Shown in pieces: positions 22,672 to 34,124 of a stretch of 64,000 bases of DNA. Source of the stretch: Neolentinus lepideus HHB14362 ss-1 (taxonomy: Eukaryota > Basidiomycota > Agaricomycetes > Gloeophyllales > Gloeophyllaceae); the NCBI GenBank assembly GCA_001632425.1, contig KV425570.1, positions 62,001-126,000 on the forward strand, written 5' to 3'. Position numbers and translations under genes: made by a program. How positions within the stretch are numbered: the first letter of the stretch is position 1; every line of letters begins with the position of its first letter. The notes beneath the pieces are model-generated. The model did not search any database and had not been told where the DNA came from. It saw nothing but the letters and a program-made list of their open reading frames with translations.

Positions 22672-24925
22672 CTAGTTTGGGAGATGGTCCACATGCCTCC
22701 AGTAGTTGAACCACCTGACAAAGTCATCCTGTCGCAGCTGAGGATCTTGCAAGGTCCAGGATGCGCTGATGGCTTTGTCAATAGATAGCATGGGAAATAT
22801 CCCGTTGCTCTTAGTGATGCCGCGAGCAGGGTGCTCAGGAGGACAGGCAGATTGGTATATGTGCATAGTACGGAATGCAGAGACCAGATATGGTGAGACA
22901 GGGCGGACACCCTGTGCCTTCCATTCACGCTCCAGACAAGCAAGCCACTCGGGGAACGGAACCGTGGTGACGTCGAGAAGTTGGGCCAGAGGGATTGCCA
23001 TATCGTTCCATGCGATGGGCATGGGATGACGAAGATGAAGCACGGAATCTCTGCAGTTCAGTATGTCCAACATAGCGGTAGCGGCCACGTCCGCAGGGAG
23101 CCAGGATACCGACTAAGGGCGTCAACGTCAGCATACATTTCACAGCACTTGGAATCTCTGTCACTTACGTCGTTACCTGTTGGGAAGCAGCCTAGAACCA
23201 CACTGGCAGAGACCATCGCCGGGAACCATTCGGTTGACTTCCATGCACCGTTTAGTCCTCCAGTGAGCTGGTGAATGCGCACTGTCGTCGCGCTGAATCC
23301 GGGTATCTTTTCCATCGCGAGCTCGAGAAGCCTCTCTGATACCCACTTTGATTCAGGATATCCAGAGCTGAGCGAAATATTGGGATTCAGCAGGGCCGAT
23401 TCAGCAATAGGGGAGCGCTTGTCGAGCACGTACTCCAGTTCTGAAAAGCAGGATCTTAGCTCGCAGTGATAACAACCGCATCGGAGAACTCACGTCTGAA
23501 TATAGCTACAGAACTGGCGTAAACCAAGCGTGCAGGCTTGCCAATACGTGCAGTGGCTGCTAAGTCGATCAGTGCTCGGAGACCACATACGTCGGGTTCG
23601 AAGGTCTTGAGAGGGACAGTGCGGTTGATGTTCCAGCCTAGTTGCAATGAGAATTATGCTTTCGGAAGTTGTACCAGTGAAGCTTACCTAGATGTACGAC
23701 GTGCGACACAGTGCTTCGGATCTGTAAGCGATTCACGTGAGTTATTGTCGGTATCTCGATAAACACTTGCTCACCTGCCAGGCTGCTCGACATTCCCTCC
23801 GAGAGACCGAGTGAGGTTCGGTGAGGACGCTCTCGAGCAACTCAAGTTTATCCGAGTTCAGCATGACAGGGTCGACACTTCTTGTCCCGAAGGCCTCCCG
23901 CTGTCGGTCTAGTGGCGAACGTCCCGAGTCTGACTTGCGAAGAAGAGCGTAGATCTTGTTCACATTTGGTGCATGCATCTGGCTTCGTCTTGGCGTTCGC
24001 TGACCTTTGCTTCGCCTGAGCCAGCTTTAGTTGCGGCAGCTTCTTCAGCACGAGCATCGAGTTGCTGAAGCGTGACATCGGCCAAGAGCTGGATCTGTGA
24101 GATCGAAACCACATGAGCTAGCGCCGAAGACAAGGAGGTCGCGGAAAGGGAATCGAGACCATGCGCCGTCAGAGGGACATCAGGCGCCAGATCATCTGGT
24201 GGCACCTCGAGGACCTTGCAGATTATATCCTTCAAGCTTGATGATCCTTGTGCATCTTCAACCTCAACGGCCGCGGCGCTTGCCTTTGGAAGGAACCTGC
24301 TGCCAATCAAGCTTGGGCACATATTGCCAGATGGTGCCGCGACGAAGCTTCTGTATGCCATCCTCGAGATAGACACATACTTTTGTGATCGGAATTTAAT
24401 GCGCGGAATCAACTGGACAAAATTGCCAGGGACCCGGCGAGGTCATTCCCCAGTCAGTTACATGCCTCAGACGGCGTTGATATATGTCATCGACATCGTT
24501 GTGCAATGCAATCGCACTATCCAGAATTGCCGGACACACCATGCAGAATGCATTCTTATATTTTTTAGTGAGCCCTGCCAAAGTAGTGTTCGCACTGTGG
24601 CATGCTTTAGTATCCACGCATCGTTATAGCCCACACATTTTCTCTACCTTGCATAGTTGGTCTGGCCTGCATTGCCGAACATACCACACTGAAGACACGG
24701 GTATCAGGAAATCAAGCGATTCGATGTCGACTGCCTGTTCAAGAACTTGGAAGGCTCCAACTTTGGGTGGGAATGTTCCTTCAAATGTTTCCGCCGTCTG
24801 AACAGCGAATGTGTGATCGAACAGCACGGCCGACAAAATTATACATCCACCAAGCGGCTTGTCAAGATCTTGCACGAGACGTCGGATATTGGATCGTCAG
24901 TTGTATCATTCATGTGGCTAGACGC
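22672..24925 (-). pseudogene. Decayed tail of a second synthase: KR end, ACP, thioester reductase
   Basis: In minus-strand order this holds the end of a ketoreductase (about 24925-24655), the post-KR linker (about 24600-24440), an ACP (about 24300-24030, with an intact GLDSLSAT) and a thioester-reductase domain (about 23975-22672). The reductase shows APNVNKIYALLRK, VSHVVHLGWNINRT, SSGYPESKWVSERLLELA (the Y-x-x-x-K catalytic pair) and a normal C-terminus. It cannot make a working protein. Homology to the neighbour stops abruptly near 24925, so KS, AT, DH and most of KR are absent. About two bases are lost in the KR active-site region near 24685. The TGxTGxLG NADPH loop that should open the reductase is missing, with a frame change near 23975. 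A further single-base loss lies near 23810. Linker and ACP resemble those of the adjacent intact synthase closely, so the two are tandem relatives. Confidence 0.88.
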
Positions 24926-25614
24926 GATTGCTGAGAGTTTGCCGAATGGAATGTTCCGATACCAGGGTATTGATGTACGCGCCCGTGAGGCACAGCCGGA
25001 CAGGCGGGCATGCCTCGGGGATATCATCAGTTACCTACAGCCACCCGAGGGGGACCAAAGAACCAAGGACCTCTAGATGTCATGGGAGCGATTAGCAGAC
25101 AATATTGGAGACGACAAGCCGGTGAACAGCTAAGATGTCAACAGTCAATCGGGTCTGCGGAAAAGTTGGCCGCATCGGTCAGAAGGTTCTCGACCAAATA
25201 TATTCTGAAATCAATCACAGAAACGTCTCTGAATAGCGCCGTCTACTTACATAGACACCTTTACTGGTAGGTTCAGAGTTTGTATGCTGCGATCATGTCA
25301 AGTTTCTTCCAATATGATTCACTGGCACGAGCATTCCTTCCCCCATCGAGGGGCAATAGAAAATCTCCTTGAGGCTCGAAACCGGTGCCTGCTGATCGAA
25401 GCGGAATTCTAAGTTAGTGATCATCATGACAGCTCTCCCCTGCAGCCCAGCTACCCTCGAGCATTGCGATCCGGCTATCGTCCATTGCCCAGCGGCACCT
25501 GTCTTGTCCGGATAATAGTGCAACATCCGCGACTGGGTAGTGCATTGCCTGAGCCTCGTAGGATGACATTAGGTATTTGTAGGTTACATCCATCTCCAGC
25601 GTCCAAGTCGAGCC
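24926..25614. other. Spacer upstream of the synthase relic
   Basis: About 690 bp between the breakpoint of the synthase relic and the 3' end of the p24 gene. I find no KS, AT or DH fragments and no other recognisable gene, so the missing 5' part of the relic is not here in reordered form. Confidence 0.45.
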
Positions 25615-26448
25615 CTAATCAATGAGATACTTCCGTTTGAAGTATGCCCTAAGATGGAATATCTGCCAGGCCCCAAGACCCAGGAGAGAAAATATAATGA
25701 ACCATGAGAAATTCTGAACTCGCTGTAATGTCGATTCTGCGGCCAGGAGTTAAGAACGGTTTCGCAGGAATTCTACTGACTCACCATTCGTCTCAGAAAA
25801 CCGCTCCTCCCGTACCTTGAGGTAGTTCAGCTCATCTACGATTTCCTGCACGACACCCTCCAGCTTGCGCATCTCGACCTCCAAACCAGACAGCGATTCT
25901 TGGTTTGCTATGGCACTACATGTAGTAAAGGTGCATCAGTCGGAGTAAACAGGTGCAAAGGAATGGCACGTACTTGTAGTCCACAGCATCTGCACCTATA
26001 TCCATGTCCAAGTCAATCACTCTACTGTGCTTCAGCCTGTCTTTTTCTGGTACATCTGACAAGCCCAAACCAATTGAATCAGGCTATCTAGAAGCAGTCT
26101 TGGGCACTTACCATGGTCCAGATAGTTTCGGAAACAGACTCCTACATCGCCCTCGGCGTGCGCCGTAACGGCCAGCCTCGTCTCCCCGTCGATACCTTTC
26201 TTACTCAAGTAGACGTTCCTTTGCGGGCTATTATCCACAATCTCCACGTCCACGCGTTGGTTGGCCCCCGGTCCAACGTTAGCAGTCACGATGACCAGGG
26301 CGTTGTCATGCACCGTATCCCATATACATTTTGCTGGCGGATAGCGGTATGATGGCAAAGTAAATTTAATGGCGAATGTTGGTGTTGCCAGAAGTAAGAT
26401 GACGAGCGACAATAGCAAGGGGAAAGTAAAAGTCTGTGATGGAGACAT
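25615..26448 (-). CDS. ERV25: p24/EMP24 family cargo receptor, Erv25-like
   Basis: Four exons: 26448-26112, 26055-25974, 25915-25785 and 25736-25615, giving 223 residues. The protein has a cleavable signal peptide (LLLSLVILLLATPTFA), a lumenal GOLD domain with the conserved Cys pair (PPAKCIWD and VGVCFRNY), a coiled-coil stalk (SLSGLEVEMRKLEGVVQEI), one membrane span (FIIFSLLGLGAWQIF) and a short cytosolic tail LRAYFKRKYLID. The tail has the aromatic and basic signals used for COPII/COPI binding. Members cycle between the ER and Golgi and help to load GPI-anchored and other cargo into COPII vesicles. The tail and the length point to the delta (Erv25) branch. It is divergently arranged with the neighbouring dehydratase gene, with 388 bp between the two starts. 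Confidence 0.94.
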
Positions 26449-26836
26449 GGCCAGACGCGCGAACTTGCAAGTCAGGTCCTGGAGACCTGCTCACTAGACA
26501 GCAAGAAGTTGACACGCCTGTGTTGCGGTCTGGGAACTTCTATTTGCAGCATGCATCATACTGCGCGTGCACAAACGATCTGCAATTGCATGTCTTTTAA
26601 TTTCTCTATCTGGGACTGCGTCGTTCACTTCATCGCGCACTACTCTACAAACCTAGGGCCGGACGGGTTTCCGTACAAATTAAGGACCCGCTTTTCGGGC
26701 CGGCTCTGCACCAGCTGATAACTATCGACTAAACATAGATGAATCTCATCGCCCATATAACTCGATATTCATACGAAGACAACTCAAATCTTCTCTTCTC
26801 ATATTTAACGAGACCGGGAGAGGTGAGAAATGAATC
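26449..26836. promoter_or_regulatory. Shared divergent promoter region
   Basis: This 388-bp interval separates the start codons of the p24 gene (minus) and the dehydratase gene (plus), so both promoters lie here. No distinctive operator or repeat was recognised. Confidence 0.5.
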
Positions 26837-28459
26837 ATGGCCAACTCGCAGGTGCCAAGTCATGGACCTAGCATAATTAGCGGGATGGAGGTGGGCGATT
26901 CGTACCGTCATTCGGACTACTGCAGACAGCGCCCCTTCCAAAGATCTTCCGGCTGCCTCCTCGCTGGGTGTTCATTCGCGTTGAAACCGCAGATGGACTA
27001 GTTGGATGGGGTGAGGCCACTCTCGAAGGGCATACCGAAGCGATTGAAGGCGCCTTCCTTGATCTGAAGGAGACATTCACTGGCAAGGATGCAGACCAGA
27101 TCCAAGATATTTGGCAGCACGCTTATCGTGCCCGATTTTATCGCGGCGGTCCAGTACTTATGGTATGTTCCTATTTGACATGTTAAGCTGGGATCCAAAC
27201 ACCGAGGACCTGTAGTCGGCATTATCTGGCTTGGATATTGCTCTTTGGGACATTAAAGGGAAGAAACTGGGCGTTCCCGTATATCAGCTCCTCGGTGGTA
27301 AAGTAAGGGATCGAATCAGAGTCTATGGGTGGATCGGCGGCGATAAGCCTAGCGATGTGATTGACGGTGCAGCCTTGAGGAAATCTCAAGGATTTACAGC
27401 CGTCAAAATGAACGCTACAGGTCAGTAATTGCTACGTCGATCTTCTAGAATTGATGCATATATAAGAACGCTAGATTCCATTGGCTGGCTTGATTCTCCT
27501 ACTGCTCTCATGGACACCGTGTCTCGGGTTCGGGACGTGAGAGCTCTTGGGATGGACGTCGGCGTTGATTTTCACGGACGGCTGCACAAGGCCATGGCGA
27601 AACAGCTAGCTAAGCTACTCGAGCCACATCAACCGCTCTTCATTGAAGGTGAGATTTCAGCGGATATACTCTGGCTTTGGTCAAGATTCAATTAAAATAC
27701 TAGAGCCTTTGCTCCCAACACAACCCGAGGAGATCGCTGATCTCTCGAATGCCGTTTCCACGCCCATCGCATTGGGCGAACGTCTATTTACTCGATGCGA
27801 CTTCAGACCTTACCTCGAACGAAGGGCTATCGACATAGCTCAGCCCGATGTCGGTTCCCGCCAATATTGTGTGCTTCTCGCTGTTGACATACGTGTTTTA
27901 GGTATCTCACTGCGGTGGGATCAGCGAATTGCATCGAATTGCTTCATTGACGGAAACCTACGATGTGGGCTTGGCCCCCCACTGTCCTATGGGGCCAATA
28001 GCTCTGGCAGCTTGTATGCAAGTCGGCCTCGCGTCGCCCAATTGTAATTACATATCTCGCTCGCGATTGTGGTATATGTGATCGTTCTGACCTATCCCTA
28101 TCCTTAGATGTTATCCAAGAGATGAGCTGGCAGGTACCTGTCTGTGCATATGTCCTTTATGTATGTTGTCCTGAGATCCTTGTCAGATACATTACAACAA
28201 GGGCGCAGACTTGTATACCTACTTGGTCGACCCGAGTGTTTTTCTGGTAAAGGATGGTTACGTCGAAGCGCTGCAAGGTTAGTATGAGTCTACTCGCTGG
28301 CTTATGCTGTGCATGCTATATCTACGCTTAATAGGGCCTGGCTTAGGCATTCAAATCAATGAAGAACTCGTCCGCGAGACCTCTGCCAAGTACATTACAG
28401 AGAAGCCGTGGAGGGGTGAAGTATGGAGGGGAGAAGATGGTTGCCTGCGGGAATGGTAA
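26837..28459 (+). CDS. D-galactonate dehydratase-family enolase
   Basis: Nine exons: 26837-26851, 26926-27162, 27216-27420, 27475-27648, 27704-27849, 27902-28043, 28108-28133, 28187-28277 and 28335-28459, giving 386 residues, close to the bacterial enzyme. It has the N-terminal capping domain ([13 protein letters not shown]) and a mandelate-racemase-type barrel. The metal ligands and bases of the D-galactonate dehydratase group all line up: Asp184 and His186 in VDFHGR, Glu210 in FIEEP, Glu236 in GER, and the APHCPMGP histidine near 286. SHCGGI and IHYNKGADL are also group-typical. Expected reaction: dehydration of a sugar acid to a 2-keto-3-deoxy acid, in the cytosol. The exact sugar acid cannot be read from sequence. 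The first exon holds only five codons, and ATG 26837 is the only start joining in frame to the capping domain. Confidence 0.93.
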
Positions 28460-28654
28460 CCTCTCGTCGCAATCGTTCTCGTTACTCTCCGCTGTAATTG
28501 TACATTATACCCTCAATGTTACATAGGCTGTATGTGGAGAGCCGGCGCGAACTGTGCCACAAATTCCCACGGCCCCAGTTCGCGTCTAACGACAAAGTGT
28601 TGTCTGCGACGTCGCCGAACACTTCAACTAGATCGTCAGCTTCCACGTCTCAAG

Positions 28655-30461
28655 ATGACTGACGCTGGTGAGGACCGTTATAAGTGCTACTAAGACGCGT
28701 TCTAACCAGTTTCGTTGCTCTATTCGACGGCTACAGGCTTCTTCAAAGGCACTTCTGCCGAGCAGGACCGTCGGTTCTCTGACAAGGAGATGAAACTGCT
28801 CAAAAGCATGAAGTTCCCTCCAGAATTTGATAAGAAGGTATAGCAACTCAAGTAGCCTGAGTGTGAGTTGGCTAATTCCGCCAAAGGTGGACATGCGCAA
28901 GGTGAACCTTGACGTGATACGACCCTGGATTGCAAAAAAGGTCGTCGAGTTGGTCGGCTTCGAAGATGAAGTTGTCGTGGAGTATGCCATGGGATTATTG
29001 GAAGACTCATCACAGCCTGTGCGTTATAAGACTACAACAATCTGTTCTGTCAACTTATCCATCATTGCTAGACTCCCGATCCCAAAAAGATGCAGATCAA
29101 TCTTACAGGATTTCTCACGAATCAAACCCCAGCATTCATGACTGCCTTGTGGGAACTGCTAATAGAAGCGCAGGACTCGTTAGGTGGTGTGCCAAAACGA
29201 TTCTTGGACGAGAAAAAGGAAGAGATGAGAAAAGCCATGGAACACGATTCTAGGGCCCTGAACGAAAGAGATAGACGTGCACGCCTAGATGAAATACGAC
29301 AGCATGAGCGAGATGGCAGAGGTGATGGCAGAGGTGGTGGCAGAGGTCGAGGAAGAGGTAGGGGACGAGGAAGGGGCGGTGGCGGTCCAGAAGGCAGGCC
29401 GAGAGATAATGGATGGGGTGACAGAGGCGGAGTACGTGATCTCAACACATTCAATGCTACATGCAATCTTATACATTACGCTAGCGTATTCGATCCCCTC
29501 CTCCTCGTCGTGGTCGATCTGTCTCCCGAACACCGCCGTTTTCGACTCGTAGCTCTCGTTCACCGCCTCCCCGTTCACCGCCCCCGCGACGGAGATCTTT
29601 TTCTAGATCTCCCCCTCCCAGACGCCGATCGTTTTCTCGCTCTCCCCCTCCCCATCGACGCGTCCCAAATCTACCGTCACGTTCTCCCAACAGGCGATAC
29701 CGGTCGCCACCTCCTCGTCGCCGGTCACCTCCATGGCGTTCTGTATCCCGATCCATCTCGCGCTCTCCTGCTCCGCGGCGTCGTAGGCCCCGCTCGATTT
29801 CAGCATCGCCGCCGCCGCCCCAACGGGGAAAGAGGGATTTCAGCCGCAGTCCCCCACCTCGCAGGCGGCGTATCTCTCCTTCTCGGAGTTATTCGCGTTC
29901 TCCTCCAAGAGGCTATAACAGGAGGCGAAGCCCACCCCCGCCGCCAAGAAGGAGGCGTAGCCCATCTGAGTCAGGCTCTCCGCCTCCCAGGCCAAGGAGG
30001 GGAACTAATGCCAGCGCCGGCAAGAGTCGCGCGAGAAGTCCGAGCAGAGAGGCTCGACCTGTAAAACGTGGGGGCAGGTCTAGCAGCAGAAGCCGTAGTA
30101 GAACGCCAGAGCGAAAACGTGCGAATGTCAGCCATATGGATGTGGAAAATCAGGGAGAGCTGAAAATCAAAGGTCAAGCTGCAGCAGAGAAGCGGAGGAA
30201 CAAATCGGGGCCGAGCGAGGACAGCGGAAAGAACGAGGCAGGTACACCATCCCCACGTTCATTGGATGACTAGGATTAATCGCGTGCCACCATCTCCTGC
30301 TCCTCTTCTGGCCTATATCTCGTATCGTTCTTCTGATGAAATTGTAGGTGAATAATGGGGCTCTCGAAGAGAAAAGAGAGTTGGAGAAAAGGGAGAACGA
30401 GTTGAAGGAAAAGGCTCTCAGAAACAAAGTTGTACGGAGCCGAAAGACCACTGCGACCTAG
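28655..30461 (+). CDS. PWI-domain, arginine/serine-rich splicing coactivator (SRm160-like)
   Basis: Six exons: 28655-28667, 28737-28837, 28887-29018, 29072-29431, 29485-30237 and 30348-30461, giving 490 residues. The N-terminus (GFFKGTSAEQDRRFSDKE) and the PWI domain (VIRPWIAKKVVELVGFEDE, then LLEDS and GFL) match SRRM1/SRm160, a nuclear nucleic-acid-binding splicing coactivator of the exon junction complex. Next come a Gly/Arg-rich stretch (residues about 195-215) and a long RS domain with many RSPPPRRR-type repeats, then a charged coiled-coil-like end (KRELEKRENELKEKAL). The last intron begins with GC (GAG|GCAGGT at 30238). Using the nearby GT instead runs into TAA and loses the conserved tail. 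It is notable that a splicing factor transcript may itself need a GC-AG splice. Confidence 0.9.
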
Positions 30462-30983
30462 CAGTGTCAATTCTGGTCCTTGTCACAAGTGGGGAGAGCG
30501 ACGAGTGGCGAGTGATGAATTTGATATGCTTTCCCTTACTCCTTTATGTGATATATGCTCAGTTGTCTCATATCCAGTGGCCGACTATGTCATGATGTCA
30601 ATACTTATCTACAAACTCGTGACGCTGACGTGCAGTACGCGTACAGGTCCTTGTGCTATGTGCAGCTTCATTCTACATAGTAGTTTATTGACCATCGCTA
30701 ACTCGCCTAACTTATCCACAGGCTTCGCTGTCCTTCCAGTACGGAGTCTGGAATGTATGAAAATCCTACGATGGCCCTAAGTTCCATGTTGCTCTATGAC
30801 CTTTGTTGCCAAGGTTGTGAGGCGCTCAATATTTTTCGGACCCAACGCATCGTACTGATACTAGACTCTGGCTGACATGGCCATAGCATTGAGATTGGAT
30901 TTGGTCGGGACATAACCTATTGAAGTACACTCTATGATTGAGGTAGACGGTCGCTCGAGCATGAGTGTCAGTACGAACGTCTG
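30462..30983. other. Intergenic, convergent genes
   Basis: This 522-bp spacer lies between the 3' ends of two convergent genes. It should hold two transcription end regions. Nothing else is recognisable. Confidence 0.45.
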
Positions 30984-31650
30984 TCAAAAGGGATCGCGCC
31001 CATTCCAGGCAATAGGCAGTCGCCATTGCCCAATAACCACATCCCCGCTGAGCGCAATATCCTGTCCCCGACTGTCGCCGCTGGTCCTGGACGTTGGCAT
31101 TTCAATCAACATGGCCACTTCTACGCCCTTTACCGTCTCAATTTCTTGAATCTTAATTGGCTTCTTCTTAATTTCTGGGTGCCGACGGAAACAGCGCGAG
31201 TGTAAAGCGGAAGAGATGCGTCTTTGGGGAAATGCTGACATAACCCATGCAGAGCTTTCGCTGTGTGTCCGTGATTCTTCTCCCATGTACCGTGCTGAGA
31301 GTGGCTGAACCTGCAGTGAGTGTGATTCGACGACACCATGATTGGACCACGCTTACCATCAACTGGCTCCAGTCAAGAGCACACGCCGAGGTTGTCGACA
31401 CATCAGTAAGCGCCGGACGCTTCTTCTCCTGCACTACTGTGGACCCATCATCGGCTGACCACTGTGTCTGTGAGTGCGTATGGATAGGTCGGCCGAACCT
31501 CCGAGGAGCCATAAAACATCCTAGGATCGCGAAGAGCACTGCGACCCCGACTAAAATAGCGCCGAAGAGGAAGGAGGAATTTTTTGGCGTGTAATGGGCA
31601 GGCGCTGGTGTAGAAGTGCTGGACGCCGTGGCTCTCACATAGACCGTCAT
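30984..31650 (-). CDS. Single-span membrane protein, paralog A
   Basis: Two exons, 31650-31357 and 31310-30984, give 206 residues. A short Ser/Thr-rich N-terminus is followed by one strong transmembrane segment (FLFGAILVGVAVLFAILGCF) and a basic stop-transfer stretch (APRRFGR). The cytosolic tail ends with the motif VEVAMLIEMPTS, an acidic DIALSGDVV stretch and a Trp. The design, the intron placed after a W-S-x-L segment, and the tail motif are shared with the gene at 34543-35293. Short proteins of this kind are common in Agaricomycetes, but I know no function. The start is the first ATG before the membrane span; an upstream open stretch begins only at GTG. Confidence 0.75.
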
Positions 31651-32327
31651 GGAGGCTGCCAGTGAAGATGTGGGTATCACGCTGCGCCCTGCGAGCTCTG
31701 TGCTGAAAATACCCCCTCTTCGCACTCGGTGGGATTATATGATTCCCATGTTCAAGCTGTATAATGTATTATTAGATCACCGGTGCTCTTGCCAGGCAGC
31801 AACACAACGCACTTAAAGTTTACGAAACCTGGTTCGGTAGGTGCTGCAGTTCGCAGTTAACGCTACTGGTGCACAAAGGCTTAGGAAGCGAGGCGGCATT
31901 CGATTACCTTTAAGCTTAATATATACAGGGTCCTTAGCTGAAATTACTGAATTTAATCAAACCTTCTGCAGGCGTCCATGTCGTACTGCATACTCCTTCC
32001 ATTGCCAAGCCTAACAAATTTATATCTATTGAAGGTTCATGTGGTCAAAGTCCTCCTGGAAGTGTGGAAGACCGTACATCCACCAGACATGGAAAGCCGT
32101 CGGTACGTTGGGGTGTCCTCTCGGCTCTGACTGCCCGAGGTATGTGATCCGAAGGCTATCTCATTCGTCGCGATGAGCCGTAGGCTTCGACCCAGAGCGG
32201 ACATTGCACGACAATATGCAGAATCGCGAGTCTCCCTGTTTGCAAGAGTGCTTATTTCATATATGGACCTTTCTGTCGGCGTTTAAGGGACCGCCTGTAA
32301 GCAAAGGAGAGCTCACACCTTACTCTT
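31651..32327. other. Intergenic, upstream of paralog A / downstream of PPOX
   Basis: This 677-bp spacer holds the promoter of the small membrane protein and the end region of the oxidase gene. Nothing recognisable is encoded on either strand. Confidence 0.45.
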
Positions 32328-34124
32328 CTACCAGTCGCTTCCGACATTACGCCCAGCTTTCACACAGTCTCCCACGCTTACTCCAGTGGCACCTGCTCCG
32401 ACAACCTGCAACCTACCTGCCCATGGGCTTGAGGCTAGTTTTCTGTTGAGCTCTTCCATCCGCTCCACATGCCCAACGGTTGGAATCGGTATGCAGTGAC
32501 GGTGGTTATGCACCCGCATTAGCACCGGGTCAGGCAGAGGTCTCGATAGATGCAGTGACAGGTGCCGTAGGACAGTGGAAACAGAGATATGTTCGGGGGT
32601 GACGTTGTATGGACCGCCAAGCATCACAGTGACCTTAGTAAACCTCTTCAAGGGCGGATTGCCAGGTCCCAGAGGAACGTCTTGGTCGCCCACGGAGCAC
32701 GAGTCGAACACCGTCCCAAGAATGCCGGGCTGCTTGCCGTCATATGGGAAAGGCACCTCAGGTCTAGGGATCAGATATCCGAATCCAGGCGGATGGATCG
32801 GCTGAGGGGATGGCGGGAATACAAGATTCATGACGGTGACCGAGGAGGCCGGATTGGCAGTCAGATGTGGAAGGGGAGAAGACGAGGGAATGATGGCATC
32901 CAATTGCGGTAATGGAAGAGCAGCGACGACGTGTGACGGCTCCAGCGTCTCAGAGCCAGTGACAACCTGAAAAGCGCCCATTATGCCGCAGTACTAGGAC
33001 ATTATAATAAATACAACAGCCTACCTGCAGTAGCTTGCCCTTTCCCTTAGGTGTCAAGGACGTGATCGCAGTGTTCGGTAACAGACGCACGTTCGGCCGA
33101 CTATTCAGCGCCTTGAGCAGTGCATCTACGAGCGAGTACATCCCGTTTTTGAACGAATACACCGAAACTCCCTTCATTGTCGCTTCTATGGTACCCAAAT
33201 CATATGTCGGCTCTTCCGAGGTTCCGGTGTTCCGCAAGAAGCCCTGGATGATACTCCCATTTCCCCTCTCCTCCGCAATCCATATAGAAGGGAATGCTGC
33301 TCTGGTGCTTAACTGACGTGAGTCTGCAGCATAAACACCATGAACTAGTGCGCTCCCGAGACACCTGGCGAATTCTGGTCCAAATCGACGAGATAGGAAA
33401 GAATCAAACGATTCATCCGTTGCGCCATTCGGTCTATTCGACGCCTTGAAAGGCTCCCGCGCAATTGCAGGAACAATGAGCCAAGAGAGGGGCGATGTCA
33501 ATAGGGAGGTAAATGATGATGGCAGCTGAGCCAGCCCATTGCGCCCAGGAAGATGGAGAAAACGTGACTTTGCCGCGGGTGAGCTGAGGGGAACGGTGAG
33601 GATTGAGTCTTCCAGATTTAGGAGGTGGATCTGGTCTTTGGGAGGTCAGCATCGATCTTACGGGTCGCGGTATTAGTAGCTGGAGGATACAAGCTCTCCT
33701 AAGTTTTGCAAGGGTGTCCAGCCCCTTGCAGCATGTACTATCTTTCATGGACGATATGGCATGCACGACATACGTCCATGCCAGTGGCCATATGAGTAAT
33801 CAGAGAGGCTGAAGCAGTTGTCCGATGGCACGTATTGCCAGACGTTATAGTAAATCACAAGCACCAACTCTCGAGGAAACTCACCAACTCCAATATAGCT
33901 TTACTTTGAGGCCTAAGCGTCCTTGGTCCCGCTTCCAAAACCATACTTTCTCTGTGACCTTCGCCATCATCCACTTCAACCCGTTCACTGCGAATCCATC
34001 CTCCAAACCTGCCTTCCTTTTCAACTACGGTAATTGGTGTTCGGGGAAACCGCCGCACAAGGTGCCAGGCAGACGATAGTCCTGTTATACCTCCGCCAAC
34101 AACGGCTATATGAGAGGGCGCCAT
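32328..34124 (-). CDS. HEM14: Protoporphyrinogen oxidase (haem biosynthesis)
   Basis: Three exons: 34124-33885, 33630-33025 and 32966-32328, giving 494 residues. The N-terminal FAD motif is VVGGGITGLSSAWHL, followed by GGWIRSE and EAGPRTLRP, which are the signatures of this monoamine-oxidase-like family. Later segments LPSSFTSLLTSPLSWL, DSFLSRRFGPEFA, ALVHGVYAADSRQLS and the C-terminal GVSVGDCVKAGRNVG complete the match. The enzyme oxidises protoporphyrinogen IX to protoporphyrin IX, the penultimate haem step, normally on the mitochondrial inner membrane. As in animal enzymes, no cleavable presequence precedes the FAD motif. The first intron is 254 nt, four to five times longer than typical here. 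Confidence 0.93.

Noticed and set aside
14944..30461. Conventional biosynthetic gene cluster around the polyketide synthase
   Set aside because: Neighbours are a p24 receptor, a splicing factor, a sugar-acid dehydratase and a membrane protein. There is no transporter, regulator or tailoring P450 beside the synthase.
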